Notes under the pieces: generated by a model
What the model was told of the DNA's origin: nothing
Databases searched by the model: none
The model's input: the letters and a program-made list of their open reading frames with translations, nothing else
Position numbers and translations under genes: made by a program
Shown: one piece after another, positions 1 to 9,635 of the stretch
Numbering within the stretch: the first letter of the stretch is position 1
Layout: each line of letters opens with the position of its first letter
Assembly: GCA_951640165.1 (NCBI GenBank)
Contig: OX621260.1
Coordinates: 22,400,001 to 22,464,000, forward strand
Direction: 5' to 3'
Length of the DNA stretch: 64,000 nt
DNA from: Pseudoips prasinana
Taxonomy: Eukaryota; Arthropoda; Insecta; Lepidoptera; Nolidae

Positions 1-284
1 CATTTAAATCGGAGATCAATACTCTACACCAATAAAACTACATTCACACTTGCTATTTACGTAAACTCCGTCGTACATATATATTTACCATACGTAAAAT
101 CAAAGAAAAACATCATAAAACCATAATAGAATGACCCAAATGTCAACTGGCAAACATATCTGTATGAAGTCATTAACACCGGTCAGAAATAGAGTCGACG
201 TTCGAGCTCCGGGCCGATGAGGCGGGACGTACCGGCCATCATTATGTAGGTGTGTCTCACGTACTCACTCCTAAAGTCCACAAG
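1..284. other. Unassigned AT-rich sequence
   Basis: No coding region, tRNA-like promoter or recognisable repeat head is visible. A short GC-richer patch lies near 190-235. Confidence 0.4.
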
Positions 285-405
285 GTTATTAACATAGGTA
301 TACTAATTACCTAGTTAATAACTAATAACTTCCATATGAACACTTTCGGTCGACGACTCGGCAGTGCAAAACGCCCTTACTGTCTACTAGTGGCTCATAG
401 CCAAA
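285..405. repeat. Unclassified repeat, copy 1
   Basis: This segment, which contains 'cactttcggtcgacgactcg', recurs at 3329-3441, and a shorter relative lies at 3700-3790. The relative continues into a box-B-like 'gagttcgatcttcgcg', so the family may be a SINE. I cannot name it. Confidence 0.5.
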
Positions 406-600
406 TGAAAAGAAGAAAATATTATTAATTTTTGTTTAAACGCTTATAAATATACAGCGTATGTACAATTTGTGATGAACTTATTAACTACTTCTTTAAA
501 CAGTACTAACAAATATAATATGACTATTCTTATAACACAGCCGCCACACAGAACAAAAATAGGGTGCGGTTCAGTTTAGGTATCGTGGCATTACATAAAA

Positions 601-700
601 CATCATCATCATCATATCAGCCGAAAGACATCCACTGCTGGACAAAGGCCTCCCTCAAAGATCTCCACAATTGCCGGTCTTGCGCTATCCGCATCCATGA
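601..700 (-). mobile_element. RTE-like LINE 3' tail, 5'-truncated
   Basis: The (cat)n run followed by 'cagccgaaagacatccactg' is the 3' end, on the minus strand, of an RTE-like reverse transcriptase gene. Better copies at 38476-38743 and 34035-34318 show the C-terminal coding (MRIAQDR, then WRSLGEAF-VQQWTSFG-stop). This copy keeps only about the last 30 codons. Confidence 0.7.
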
Positions 701-797
701 AACATCACCATCGGAAAACTGATTTTAACCAGAAAGTGACAAGTTGTGGTTGAAAATCAACTTTAACGTCTCCTCGGTGGAAGACCTATTAATTCAG

Positions 798-1045
798 TAT
801 CTAGATGCTCTCAGTCCGTACGTGATTAGCGAGGTTAAGCAACTAGGCTCGCTGTCAGTCTGTAGATGAGTGTCCGCCAAAGTAGTTTGATTTCTGAGCA
901 TCTGCGTGCTTCGGAGGGCACCTTAACCTTTCGGTCCCGGTTGTTAGGCAACAGTCGTTAAGCCATGTCAGAGGCCTACTGTGTGGCATGAACAACTCTG
1001 ACACTAGGGTAATCACTGCCCATACGATAAGTTAGTAAGGAAGTA
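798..1045 (+). mobile_element. 5S rRNA-derived SINE, copy 1
   Basis: The head contains 'gaggttaagcaactaggctc' and a diverged 'gatgagtgtccgcc', in the order and spacing of the internal promoter blocks of a 5S rRNA gene (a GAAGTTAAGCAAC-like block, then a GATGGGTGACCGC-like block). A family-specific body follows, ending in 'cccatacgataagttagtaag'. Five more copies lie in the window, and the best preserved is at 32192-32465. The mariner lies directly downstream. Confidence 0.75.
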
Positions 1046-1047
1046 TA

Positions 1048-1075
1048 TTAGGTCTTTACCTATGAAATTGCCGTT
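1048..1075 (+). repeat. Mariner left terminal inverted repeat
   Basis: It matches the complement of 2308-2335 except at the first base. This is the expected transposase binding site. The TA target duplication lies just outside. Confidence 0.9.
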
Positions 1076-1237
1076 CTGCAGTACTGGCCATTTCAAATCA
1101 AAATAATTTTTGTTTGGCTAAGAATTCTAATTTCAAATTAATTTTATTTTAAAAACATGGATTCTTTTTTCCAAAAGTAGTCATTTCTTTATTGATTAGT
1201 GTTACATTTTCATCGCATTTCAATCTTTTTCGTCATC

Positions 1238-2257
1238 ATGGATACGTTAAAAATTCGAGTAATTATGGAATATGAGTACCGTCGTGGCAGCAACGCGGCA
1301 CAAGCGGCACGCAACATCAACGACGTTTACGGAGCTAACACTACAAACCAACGCACCACCTGTTATTGGTTTGCTCGCTTCCGTTCTGGAAATTTCGACC
1401 TGAAAAATGAACCTCGCGGTCGTCCGAAGACTTTGGTCGACAATGACGAATTAAAGGCGGTTGTGGAAGCTGATGATACACAATCTACGGCTGAATTAGC
1501 AGCAGCTTTCGACGTTAGCGTCAAAACAATATTGGTCCATTTGCGTCAAATTGGCAAGGTAAAAAAGCTTGACAAATGGGTGCCCCACGAACTCAATGAT
1601 CGCCAGCGCGAAGTACGCGTCGAGACGTGCCTTGCACTGCTCAACAGACACACAAATGAAGGAATTTTGAACCGCATTGTTACCTGCGATGAAAAATGGA
1701 TTCTGTTTGATAACCGCAAGCGCTCAGCAAGTTGGTTGGATCCTGGTTCAGCACCTAAACAATGCCCTAAACGAAAACTTACCCCTAGAAAAGTGATGGT
1801 CACTGTTTGGTGGTCTAGCGCCGGTGTGATTCATCACAGCTTCTTACCAAACGGGGTGAGCATTACAGCAGATGTGTACTGTGAAGAACTGAGCACAATG
1901 ATGGAGAAGCTGGCGCATCTCCAACCAGCATTGGTCAATCGCTCGTCTCCGCTGCTCCTGCACGACAACGCGCGACCTCATACTGCACAGCAGACGGTCT
2001 CCAAGTTGCAAGAACTGGGGTTGGAAGCTCTCCGTCATCCGCCCTACTCACCAGACCTTGCGCCTACAGACTACTACTTTTTCCAGAATTTGGATAACTT
2101 CTTGGCGGGAAAAAAATTCAATACCCGAGAGGCAGTACAAAATGCCTTTGAAGAATTTGTTGCCTCCCGTCCAGCTGATTTCTTTAAGAAGGGCATCAAT
2201 AAACTGCGACTGCGATGGCAAAGATGCATTGATTGCATGGGTGATTACTTCGATTAA
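1238..2257 (+). CDS. Mariner transposase (DD34D)
   Basis: This enzyme cuts and pastes the surrounding element at TA sites. From the second methionine the product is 339 residues, close to the usual mariner length (about 340-350). An upstream in-frame ATG at 1199 would add 13 residues, which is less likely because the family normally begins just before the first helix-turn-helix. N-terminal helix-turn-helix regions are followed by the linker WVPHEL. The catalytic aspartates are all present: TCDEKW, HDNARPH and SPDLAPTDYYFF, with exactly 34 residues between the second and third. The ending DC-GDYFD and the block IGKVKKLDKWVPHEL are close to the human SETMAR/Hsmar1 transposase, which points to the cecropia subfamily. 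The frame has no stops or frameshifts, so this copy may be young and possibly active. That last point is inference. Confidence 0.93.
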   Translation: MDTLKIRVIMEYEYRRGSNAAQAARNINDVYGANTTNQRTTCYWFARFRSGNFDLKNEPRGRPKTLVDNDELKAVVEADDTQSTAELAAAFDVSVKTILVHLRQIGKVKKLDKWVPHELNDRQREVRVETCLALLNRHTNEGILNRIVTCDEKWILFDNRKRSASWLDPGSAPKQCPKRKLTPRKVMVTVWWSSAGVIHHSFLPNGVSITADVYCEELSTMMEKLAHLQPALVNRSSPLLLHDNARPHTAQQTVSKLQELGLEALRHPPYSPDLAPTDYYFFQNLDNFLAGKKFNTREAVQNAFEEFVASRPADFFKKGINKLRLRWQRCIDCMGDYFD

Positions 2258-2307
2258 TACAAATAAAAAAATTCATGAAAAAAATTCGTTTAAATTTTTT
2301 CATACAA

Positions 2308-2335
2308 AACGGCAATTTCATAGGTAAAGACCTAT
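2308..2335 (-). repeat. Mariner right terminal inverted repeat
   Basis: Complement of the left repeat, followed by TA at 2336-2337. Confidence 0.9.
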
Positions 2336-2337
2336 TA

Positions 2338-2820
2338 TATGGCGTAATGTACTGGGGGAATTCTGTAGATAGAGAACTAGTATTTAGAGCCCAAAAACGA
2401 TGTGTCAGAGCTATGTTTGGCCTAAAAAGCACAGACAGCTGTCACCCGTTCTTTATTCGTCACAAAATTCTTACCCTGCCATCGTTGTACATATACGAAA
2501 CTAATGTTTTTGTAAAATCTAACATTTCGTCATATAAAATAGCTCCCAAAAGTCATTACAGACGATTGCGGGATAAGAACAAGTCAGAACTCGAAGTCAC
2601 CTATGGAAAAACTAAGCTGATGAATAATAGTACCTTCTGTATGGCCAAAATAGTATTCAATAAAATTCCTGAAAAAATTAAAACGTTGAATCTAGACAAT
2701 TTTAAAAAAGAATTATTTAACATTTTGATAAATAAATGTTATTATTCATTGAAGGATTATTTAGACGACAATTCTATAATTACTGCCTCAAAAAATTGTA
2801 CATCAACTCACCTACGTTGA
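2338..2820 (+). pseudogene. Reverse transcriptase C-terminal fragment (Jockey-like)
   Basis: The open frame begins LLYGVMYWGNS and continues with AQKRCVRAMFGL, LTLPSLYIYE and FNKIPEKIKTL. This is the post-RT 'thumb/connection' region seen in Jockey and CR1-type LINEs. The polymerase motifs and the endonuclease are missing because the copy is 5'-truncated. The frame is still open to a natural stop, which suggests moderate age. The apparent ATG at 2275 lies inside the mariner end and is not a real start. Confidence 0.85.
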
Positions 2821-3071
2821 CGATTATGAATTTATTGGACATTAATATTTAGAATGACATGTAATAAGTATTTTGACATTTTTATATTTAAATTAATTAT
2901 TTTAACCAAAGAATTTGTTATATTATTAGTTAAATTATTCATTATGTTAATTAAATACAATATTTGTACGCCCCTGGGCAAAACATAGAGGATCTACCTG
3001 TTTGTAACATCTCACAACTTGTTGTAATTTGACCTATGTCAACAAATAAAGATTCTGATTCTGATTCTGAA
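2338..3071 (+). mobile_element. Jockey-like LINE, 5'-truncated copy
   Basis: It holds the last about 160 codons of a reverse transcriptase ORF (2338-2820), an AT-rich 3' UTR and a terminal tandem tail 'gattctgattctgattctga' after 'aataaa'. Short tandem tails and 5' truncation are typical of non-LTR retrotransposons. The 5' edge coincides with the mariner TA at 2336-2337, so the mariner either landed at the junction or removed nothing from the LINE. Confidence 0.85.
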
Positions 3072-3117
3072 GTGGCTACTTAATAAACAATAAATAATCC
3101 CAATTAAACAGAGCTTG

Positions 3118-3328
3118 ACTTTAGGAATCAAATAACTGATATACTACATATACTACTTTTCTATTGTAAATACATACTTATATAGATAATTACACCCAGA
3201 CCCAGGACAAGCAGACATGTTCGTGCACACAAATATCTGTCCTGGGTGAGAATCGAACCCACAACCCGCGGCGTGGAAGGCAATTCCGGCATCTAAATCA
3301 GGCATCTACCAACTACACCAACCGGCCC
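3118..3328 (-). mobile_element. SINE-B copy
   Basis: Read on the minus strand, it has the tRNA-like head with 'gggttcgattctcaccc' (box B), then the body 'acatgtctgcttgtcctggg', 'tgtaattatctatata' and the downstream 'agtagtatatg' part. It lies against the repeat at 3329. Confidence 0.75.
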
Positions 3329-3441
3329 GGTTATTAACATAGGTGTACTAATTATCTAGTTAATAATAACTTCCAAACGGACACTTTCGGTCGACGACTC
3401 GGCAGTGCAAAACGTCCTTACTGGCCACTAGTGGCTACGTA
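3329..3441. repeat. Unclassified repeat, copy 2
   Basis: Near-copy of 285-405, including 'cactttcggtcgacgactcg'. Confidence 0.55.
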
Positions 3442-3479
3442 ACGAACATAAAAGGACAATATTCACATACACATACTAT

Positions 3480-3800
3480 GGGAATCAAATTGCTGATATA
3501 CTTCATGTGCTTACTGAGAAACAGTCATGTTCATGCACGCAAATATTAATTCTGGGTGGGAATATTATCTATATAGTAGTATGTATTTACAAAAGAAAAG
3601 TAGTATATCAGTTATGTGGTTTCCATAGGTAGTACAAGCTCGCTTAGTTTGGGATCAGATAGCCGTGTGTGAATAATGTGTATAATTATATTTATTATAC
3701 GAACACTTTCCATCGACGACTCGTCAGTGCAAACCGCTCTTAGTGGCTACGTAGTGTTGCGAGTTCGATCTTCGCGCAATACAAATATTTGTGTTCATGA
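3480..3800 (+). repeat. Mixed SINE-B 3' fragment and tRNA-like fragment
   Basis: 3560-3690 is the 3' part of SINE-B ('tacaaaagaaaagtagtata' through 'gggatcagatagccgtgtg'). 3700-3790 resembles the unclassified repeat and then shows 'gagttcgatcttcgcg', a weak box B. The pieces are rearranged, so no full element can be drawn. Confidence 0.5.
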
Positions 3801-4068
3801 ACATGATACAGCCCCGACTGGACAGCTCTTTCTCTGAAGGATGGATATCCTCAGAAATTGAACCCCGTGCGGTCACCTATCAATGTATTAAAACCGCGCA
3901 CTTAGGTGCTTAAATTTGTCAAACTATTTCAGAGCGTTCAGAAATTATGTAGTAAAATATGTCTAAAATTATAATTATTGACAATAGCATAAATAAATTG
4001 ACCGTGTAATTAAACCATTAAATTATTAATTAAATTATCTTCGTTGTATCCTCTTGAACTTATTTTTT
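3801..4068. other. Unassigned sequence
   Basis: No gene or known repeat seen. Confidence 0.35.
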
Positions 4069-4268
4069 AAAAGACAACACCCGCACTAGCTTATTTAATC
4101 CCTGTGTCGCGGGGTTCTTTACAAACATAAGAGACGGACACAAATTCACAACATCCAGACTCAGAATAACGATTTATGGGTGACACTAATAGTGGTCCGG
4201 CGGGGGACTCGAACCCGCGACACGAAGTGGCGAGGCGACTGTCGTAACCGCTGCACCACGCGTTCAGT
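4069..4268 (-). mobile_element. SINE-D copy
   Basis: The minus strand reads 'gtggtgcagcggttacgac' then 'gtgtcgcgggttcgagtccc' (box B matching GGTTCGANTCC). It runs through 'gtccgtctcttatgtttgta' to 'ccccgcgacacagggattaa'. Same family as 22095-22275, 23936-24130 and 27052-27238. Confidence 0.75.
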
Positions 4269-4426
4269 AGAAGGAAAAAAAGAAGTAGAAGGAAGAAAGT
4301 CTGGTTGTTTTCTATGTATGTTATGTATACACATTTTACAGCAACCTAGAAAATATATATATATATATAAGCTGATCTCCGTTTTATAAAATTACCATAC
4401 AAAGACAAGTCAGTTATATTGGAAAC

Positions 4427-4765
4427 TAGCTGTGCCCCGCAGTTTTACCCGCGTAAATTTTTATAAATTATCACGGCTCCTCCCTCGTAGGTTATTACCC
4501 TCCCGTAGGATAGCGTGTTAATATGTAGCCTATATGTTAACCCGACCTCTTAGTAATATTCATGCAAAATTTGAAGTAAATCCATGCAGTACTTTTTGAG
4601 TTTAGCCCGGACATACATACAGACAAACAGACAAAAATTTTAAAATCTATATTTTTGGCTTCGATATCGATAGTAGATCACGCCCAAGTATCTGTTTAAA
4701 AAAATATTCAATGTATAGTTTTGACTTTCCTACGATTTTATTATATGTACCTATCTACCTATTTT
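4427..4765 (+). mobile_element. LT-1 LINE 3' end
   Basis: Begins 'agctgtgccccgcagtttta'. It contains 'tttggcttcgatatcgata' and ends 'cctacgattttattatatgt'. The family occurs many times here, always as a 5'-truncated or tail-only piece. This pattern fits a non-LTR 3' UTR (RTE-like by inference). Confidence 0.65.
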
Positions 4766-5583
4766 CTTCTTCTTAGCGAGTCGATGGCAATCTAAACTGT
4801 GTCCGCCCAGAATTTGGCCACGAGAATCGCATTATGGGTAGCCTCCATCAGCTCTTTAAGCGTGCAGTTGTAAGGGCACGCGCTACATGATAACAGATGT
4901 CCCATTGTCTGTGGGACCACACCACATTTGCATTGAAGGTTGCGATCATTGATGTAACCCCACCTGAGCAAGTTGTCCCTGCTGCGACCAACCTGGGTTC
5001 GAAGCCTATTTAATGACTTCCAGGCTAGCCAAGGCAGTTTCCATCCAGGAGCGAGACTTTCAGATGGTGGAACAAATGGTGTAGGCAGTTTGGTACACTC
5101 TCGCCACAGCTGGCATCTAGCCTGTGAGAGTTCTCCGCTCAGTGGGAGGACGTACTTCACGAAGCTGTGTCGACTTTTAAGCCTTTGTGACACAGGACTG
5201 TGATCATGCAATGGGTGCCGAGCGTCACTGTCCATTTTTAATCTCTCGCTGGAGCTTGCCGCCGCTCTACGCACCGCCGGAGGAGCTATGCCTGCCAGTG
5301 GATACAGCAATTGAACTGGTGTCGGTTTAAGACAACCAGTGATGGTTCGACACGTTTCGTTTAAAGCTATATCCACTAGCTTTGCATGGGCTGAGCGACT
5401 CCACACCGGGCATGCGTATTCAGCTGCAGAGAATGAGAGCGCTAATCCGATAGTATGTACAACGTCGGGCGAAGCTCCCCATTTGGTGGCAACTAGACGT
5501 TGTAGGAGATTGTTACGAGAGTGTACCTTCTGCTTGATAATTTCACAGTTTTTTCTGAAATTTAAAGACCTATCCAGAGATCT
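4766..5583 (-). pseudogene. LINE reverse transcriptase C-terminal fragment
   Basis: On the minus strand an open frame runs from about 5583 to the stop at 4792. It starts with LDRSLNFRKNCEIIKQKV, continues with AAEYACPVWSRSAHAKLVDIA and LNETCRTITGCLKPTP, and ends in a cysteine-rich tail (CKCG, HLLSCSACPYNC). This is the post-RT region and C-terminal zinc-knuckle-like tail of a non-LTR retrotransposon. The ORF therefore extends about 180 bp further upstream than its first methionine suggests. The 5' truncation point meets a MITE-2 fragment at about 5590. The polymerase domain is absent. The clade is not certain. Confidence 0.8.
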
Positions 5584-5589
5584 ATCTAC

Positions 5590-5624
5590 CTATAGATGTG
5601 TAGCTTGATATGTGGACGTGTGTA
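5590..5624. repeat. MITE-2 arm fragment
   Basis: 'gatgtgtagcttgatatgtg' followed by 'gtgtgta' matches one arm of the MITE-2 at 23056-23176. Confidence 0.5.
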
Positions 5625-5639
5625 TAACAGATCCCGTGC

Positions 5640-5995
5640 ACTCGTCACTTATAAGCCGAATAAAGCGGCTTCCTATGAGCGTATCCCTATAATAATAGCA
5701 GTTATTATTAATTAAACACCCATTCATGGTTGTAATTGTTAATTGTGACAAGAAGGCAGCTGTGCTATAACAAAAGCATAATACTAACAATTCTCGTCAT
5801 TTTCATGTATTTATAAATATTTATTTCTAGAAGCATTCAGCTTTATGTTTATTTACATACCTAATTATATTTATTTTTAGGTCATCAAACCTATTTAAGA
5901 TCATATCAAATACAAAGTGAAACTTTTTTGCATCGCCTCAAATTTTTCGTCCATCTATCACATGTCGCAATATGGCGATGCCAATGGCTCGCATT
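5640..5995. other. Unassigned sequence
   Basis: No gene or repeat recognised. Confidence 0.35.
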
Positions 5996-6105
5996 ACTAG
6001 GGACTCAACGTTGACAATCGAATCCGGACCATTTATGACGTCACAAGTGCTCATGGAAGCCGATTTAACGATTGATTAAGTAATTTTTTACCTTTATTTA
6101 TTTGA
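5996..6105. repeat. FB-1 foldback element, partial
   Basis: Contains 'caacgttgacaatcgaatcc', 'tatgacgtcacaagtgctca' and 'ggaagccgatttaacgattg'. This is the centre and one arm of the foldback family seen complete at 41288-41532. Confidence 0.6.
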
Positions 6106-6289
6106 ACCCATGACCGTGTAGATAGTTTACATTCTCACTCAGGTGCTCGACGGTATTTGTGTTTTGATCAAGAGACTAAGTTTTACTTGCATCATGGTGT
6201 CATTTTTATGGCTTTTACTCTTAAATTCATTTTTTTTAATATACGACAGTCCATAAAATCTCAAAATATGTTTTTTATTTAGTTTTAAA

Positions 6290-6525
6290 AATTGCGATAT
6301 AGCGCCTGTGCACGCCACGTTTTTGAAACGCACCGTCGACGCGCTTTTCCAAAACGCGCGTCGACGGCGCGATGGCGCGCTTGTCCTACAGAGCAGTTTG
6401 TTGTCGTTTGTATCGATACAAACGCGATGCTAACGCGCGTTTGTAGCGATACTGACGAAAAACACCGATGCGACCGCGCGCCTTTCCTACGGGCACGGTT
6501 TCCCCCACAACGAGGGAAGTGAGAA
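6290..6525. repeat. REP-U: GC-rich subrepeat block, copy 1
   Basis: Built of short variants of 'tagcgatacagacgcgatgc' and its complement, with many CG steps against an AT-rich background. A second block lies at 7615-7850. The reading frames through it look like a by-product of the repeats. Confidence 0.5.
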
Positions 6526-6587
6526 TCTACGCTAGTAGCGATCGAGCAATTTGGTGCACTCTTTATATTATATTATTTTATTATATT

Positions 6588-6760
6588 TCCAAAACTCCAT
6601 AGTAATCTACAGTAAAGTCTTCAGTACTTTATTGGGTTAGGACTTTGACTGGACTATGAAGGACTTAGTTGACTTTGACTGTACTTGTGTACCTACTGCA
6701 TTGTGAGCTTGACAAGTAAAAGTGTATGTTAACACCCAAGTGCTGAAGAAATTTTGTTAT
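6588..6760. repeat. IR-1 fragment plus a LINE-type 3' tail
   Basis: 6590-6690 resembles the 'ccagtaaagcagtggagact' block of IR-1 (62.4-63.9 kb), in reverse. 6695-6760 ('cattgtgagcttgacaagta', 'cccaagtgctgaa') recurs at 13885-13960. Confidence 0.45.
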
Positions 6761-6779
6761 TTAATTTAGCTCGACAAAA

Positions 6780-7610
6780 GTGGACAACACTGATACAAGA
6801 TTTGTATAGATGAGTTTATGGAGAGATGTACTCGTCAGTGGGTAGATAGATAGATTGTTTTGAAGTAGGTAGGTAGAAATGCACTTTATTTCATGTTCAG
6901 ATGCTGGAGCCCTTTTCCGGACTGTCGCTGGTTAACAAATAATTATAAGCGAAATAGATAACAAAACTAAAGATTAAGTAGACACCGGAGTAACAATGTT
7001 GTTTTGCCAGTTCGTAGAACAGGTTACGTAATATATTAAAGCGAGCATTTATTTAGCTATCAAATTGATTACACATTTTCCGCTAGTAACAACATACTGA
7101 GTGAATTAAATTATTTGGATAAAGTTAGCTGTAATTCTAAATATATGATATGCTCTATCCAATTGAAGAGCTATCTGCCTGTATGTGGGGCTTCTCTATG
7201 CTCCTAATCAAAGGGAATTAGTGGTAACCCAATTTAAAAGAGGAAAGGGTTATTCCCAACAATGGGATCATTTTGAAAGCACGTAACATTATTGTTAATA
7301 TCGATATTTATTACTTTCCACAGCGCTGCCAAACTGTACTGTGGCCGGATTGTCGCTCATCTCGTTCACATTTCATTGGCCCTCTGACAGTAGTGATGTA
7401 GTGATGTCGCTGCTGGATCGGTATTAGGGCTACGCTTATTGAATGGTGGCGTATACTTGTCATATCAGAGAACCGTTCTAAGGTATTTGCGCAATTTGCA
7501 TGTGAGCCCTTCCCACCGGACTCTCGATAATACCGTTGTTAGCTTTTTCACTGGCTGGTTGGGGCGCTATTTTAAAACAGTAATAAAATAAAATATATTT
7601 GTTCACCATC
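6780..7610. other. Unassigned sequence
   Basis: About 830 bp of ordinary AT-rich DNA. I see no ORF of interest, repeat head or hairpin. Confidence 0.35.
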
Positions 7611-7614
7611 TAAG

Positions 7615-7850
7615 GGCCTATGCACATAATTTTAAACGCGGCGTTGTCGCGCGTTTGTAGCGAAACAGACGCGATACGCACGCAAGTCAGACGCAGCCTG
7701 TAGCCCTTTGCACACCTGTAAGTATAAATTCAAATATGCGTTTGAATCGATACAGTCGTGCGTGTGTAGCGATACAGACGCGATGCATACGCGCGTGTGT
7801 ATCGATACAAACGCGCTGGCATTTTGCGTTTTTAAGCAGAACCTCGTCAA
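7615..7850. repeat. REP-U: GC-rich subrepeat block, copy 2
   Basis: Several variants of 'tagcgatacagacgcgatgc' and 'tgtatcgatacaaacgcg' in both orientations. It starts near 'aagggcctatgcaca', which may be an element end. The transposon type is unknown. Confidence 0.5.
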
Positions 7851-7867
7851 CACTAGCAAGATGTCGT

Positions 7868-7975
7868 CTAGGTCCGATTCCTACCCAGGACAGATATTCG
7901 TGTGCATGATACACAAATATCTGTCCTGGGTAAGAATCGGACCCATGACCTGCGGCGTGAAAAGCAAGCATTTAC
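7868..7975. repeat. SINE-B head in inverted (hairpin) arrangement
   Basis: The left arm, about 7870-7905, reads forward ('ccgattcctacccaggacag'). The right arm, about 7906-7973, reads as the complement ('ctgtcctgggtaagaatcgg'). The arms meet almost without a spacer. Confidence 0.65.
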
Positions 7976-7989
7976 CAACGTAAAGTAGT

Positions 7990-8240
7990 AGTGTTCTACA
8001 CGTGGACGGAGATGTTATGTCTAAAAATCCACCATAATTTACACATCAAATCTCGAATTTACACCAATTTAAGATTATGAAACAATGCGTTTGACGTACA
8101 GACGCCAGCACATCAAGCTACCCCAATCTGTCAAATTTCCTCAATTGAAAGTGAACCTTACACTTATGAGATAAAGTTGAAAATCCATAAAATAAATTTG
8201 ACAGATAACCTTATTTCGCGTTGGCGCCAAAACTCCTAGT
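7990..8240 (+). repeat. IR-1 family copy split by MITE-1
   Basis: 'gatgttatgtctaaaaatcc' ... 'gaaacaatgcg' (to 8096) and 'cgcgttggcgccaaaactcc' (8218-8237) are contiguous in the IR-1 arm at 62600-62720. Here they are separated by a MITE-1. Confidence 0.65.
8099..8205 (+). mobile_element. MITE-1 copy (right end lost)
   Basis: After TA at 8097-8098 the arm 'cagacgccagcacatcaagc' begins. The copy runs to 'aaatttgacag' but lacks the final roughly 30 bases of the second arm. Confidence 0.75.
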
Positions 8241-8604
8241 ACACAAACATGGTGTCTGACATTTAAATCGAGTTTCTTTTTTTTAATTTTGCACATCCAA
8301 ATTTAGAATCACGACCGCGACAGTCGGTTTAGTATCAATATGTTAATTCAAATGTAGGATGTTCAAACCGGTTGCTGTGATATGGAAATTGCTGTGACGT
8401 CACATTCTCGGAAAACATGTTAGAATTCTCATAAAGGGTACTCTGCAACTGACCGTTGGAAATGTCATGTTTTTTATGACCGCAGACATAAGTAAATGAC
8501 GTTAGAATTGCTTAATATGACGTCACTAGTTCTACGTTTATGTGGTAGATAAAGAAATCGAAGATGAACACGTAGGTAAGCTAAAGTGTTGTCTGCATGG
8601 CTCC
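8241..8604. other. Unassigned sequence
   Basis: Nothing recognised. Confidence 0.35.
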
Positions 8605-8960
8605 TATCATTTATGATAAAATCCCAAAGAGTTGGAAAGAGCTTAACAATGATGCATTTAAAATAAAAGTAAAGTCATTTTTAGTGGACAAAGCTTACTA
8701 TAATATACAGAGTTTTTAAATGGAAAACTGTAGAGTTGTAGGCAAATGTAATTTAATAGCACTAATTTATAAAATACATATCTTTAATACATATCTTTAA
8801 TGTATTGTACATATTGTGTAATTGAATTTATTTATAATAGCGGTTAACAATAACTACTGTAATATTTATTTGATGAAATGTATGTTTTTTGAATTGTTGT
8901 GTGTGTAGCTATTGTTTTATATTCTAATTTGTATAATATTTGCATACCAGTACATGTAGT
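8605..8960 (+). pseudogene. LINE RT C-terminus remnant and 3' UTR
   Basis: 8605-8721 translates as YDKIPKSWKELNNDAFK..., then VKSFLVDKAYYNIQSF and a stop. This is the same C-terminal module seen at 2700-2790 (FNKIPEKIKTL...KCYYSLKDYL). It is too short to stand out as an ORF. The AT-rich sequence to about 8960 is presumably the 3' UTR. The clade is Jockey-like by resemblance. Confidence 0.7.
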
Positions 8961-9630
8961 AACTTATTATAAAAGAAATATATACGTTTTAATCAAACTT
9001 CGTAGATCATGGATGATGGTAGTAGATCTCATATAAAATAAAAGCTCTTTCAAATAATAATTTAATTCATAAGAGTATATAATTGATTCCAAACTAGGCA
9101 CAGCCTGTACTATGGAAACCAGATTACTTATGAACTTGAGAACCTCCTCCTTTTGAAGTCGGTTAGTAAACAAACTTCTATACTTATATTTAATTTTGAT
9201 TTTATAGCATTATAGGCAATCCAAAGCGCAAATTTCATCTCAAAAATAGTTTATATACCAATACAGCAGTTGTCTATTATAAAATAAAATAAAACACTTC
9301 CACTCATAGTTTTTATTGGCTTGTTGGCTACAAATGTGTTCCTAAATTACTATCACCAAGCAAATACATTGTCGTCAGATCTTAACATTAGTCATGATGG
9401 GTTCATTGAATCATATTTGGAGAAGGAGATACTTAACCACAGATAACTGTATCTTACTGTTATTTATTATGAGAAAACAGCGCGGAAAATTCATAACATC
9501 ATAATAATAAATAGTTAATCTTTTTATATTGTACGTAATACTGTTTGATAAAACCCAAGAGCTATAGAATTAATCTTGTTTACAGGAAAACATCATCTTC
9601 GTCTCATTGTTCTAGGTGATACCTAACTAT
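8961..9630. other. Mostly unassigned; small SINE-C trace
   Basis: 9085-9126 ('ccaaactaggcacagcctgt', 'actatggaaaccag') is a minus-strand trace of a SINE-C 3' part. The rest is unassigned. Confidence 0.4.
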
Positions 9631-9635
9631 AAAAA

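Larger units (their letters stand above)
1048..2335 (+). mobile_element. Full-length mariner element (cecropia-type, Hsmar1-like)
   Basis: A 1288-bp element bounded by TA duplications at 1046-1047 and 2336-2337. The terminal inverted repeats are about 27 bp: the left begins TTAGGTCTTTACCTATGAAA, and the right is its complement with one mismatch at the outermost base. Length, TA target and a single transposase gene all fit mariner. Its right side abuts a truncated LINE and its left side a 5S-SINE. Confidence 0.93.

Noticed and set aside
2196..2432. ORFs crossing the mariner right end
   Set aside because: They join mariner terminal repeat and LINE sequence and have no recognisable domain.
7687..7983. 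Overlapping ORFs of about 90 codons on both strands
   Set aside because: They arise from the REP-U subrepeats and the SINE-B hairpin, where stops are scarce because of base composition.
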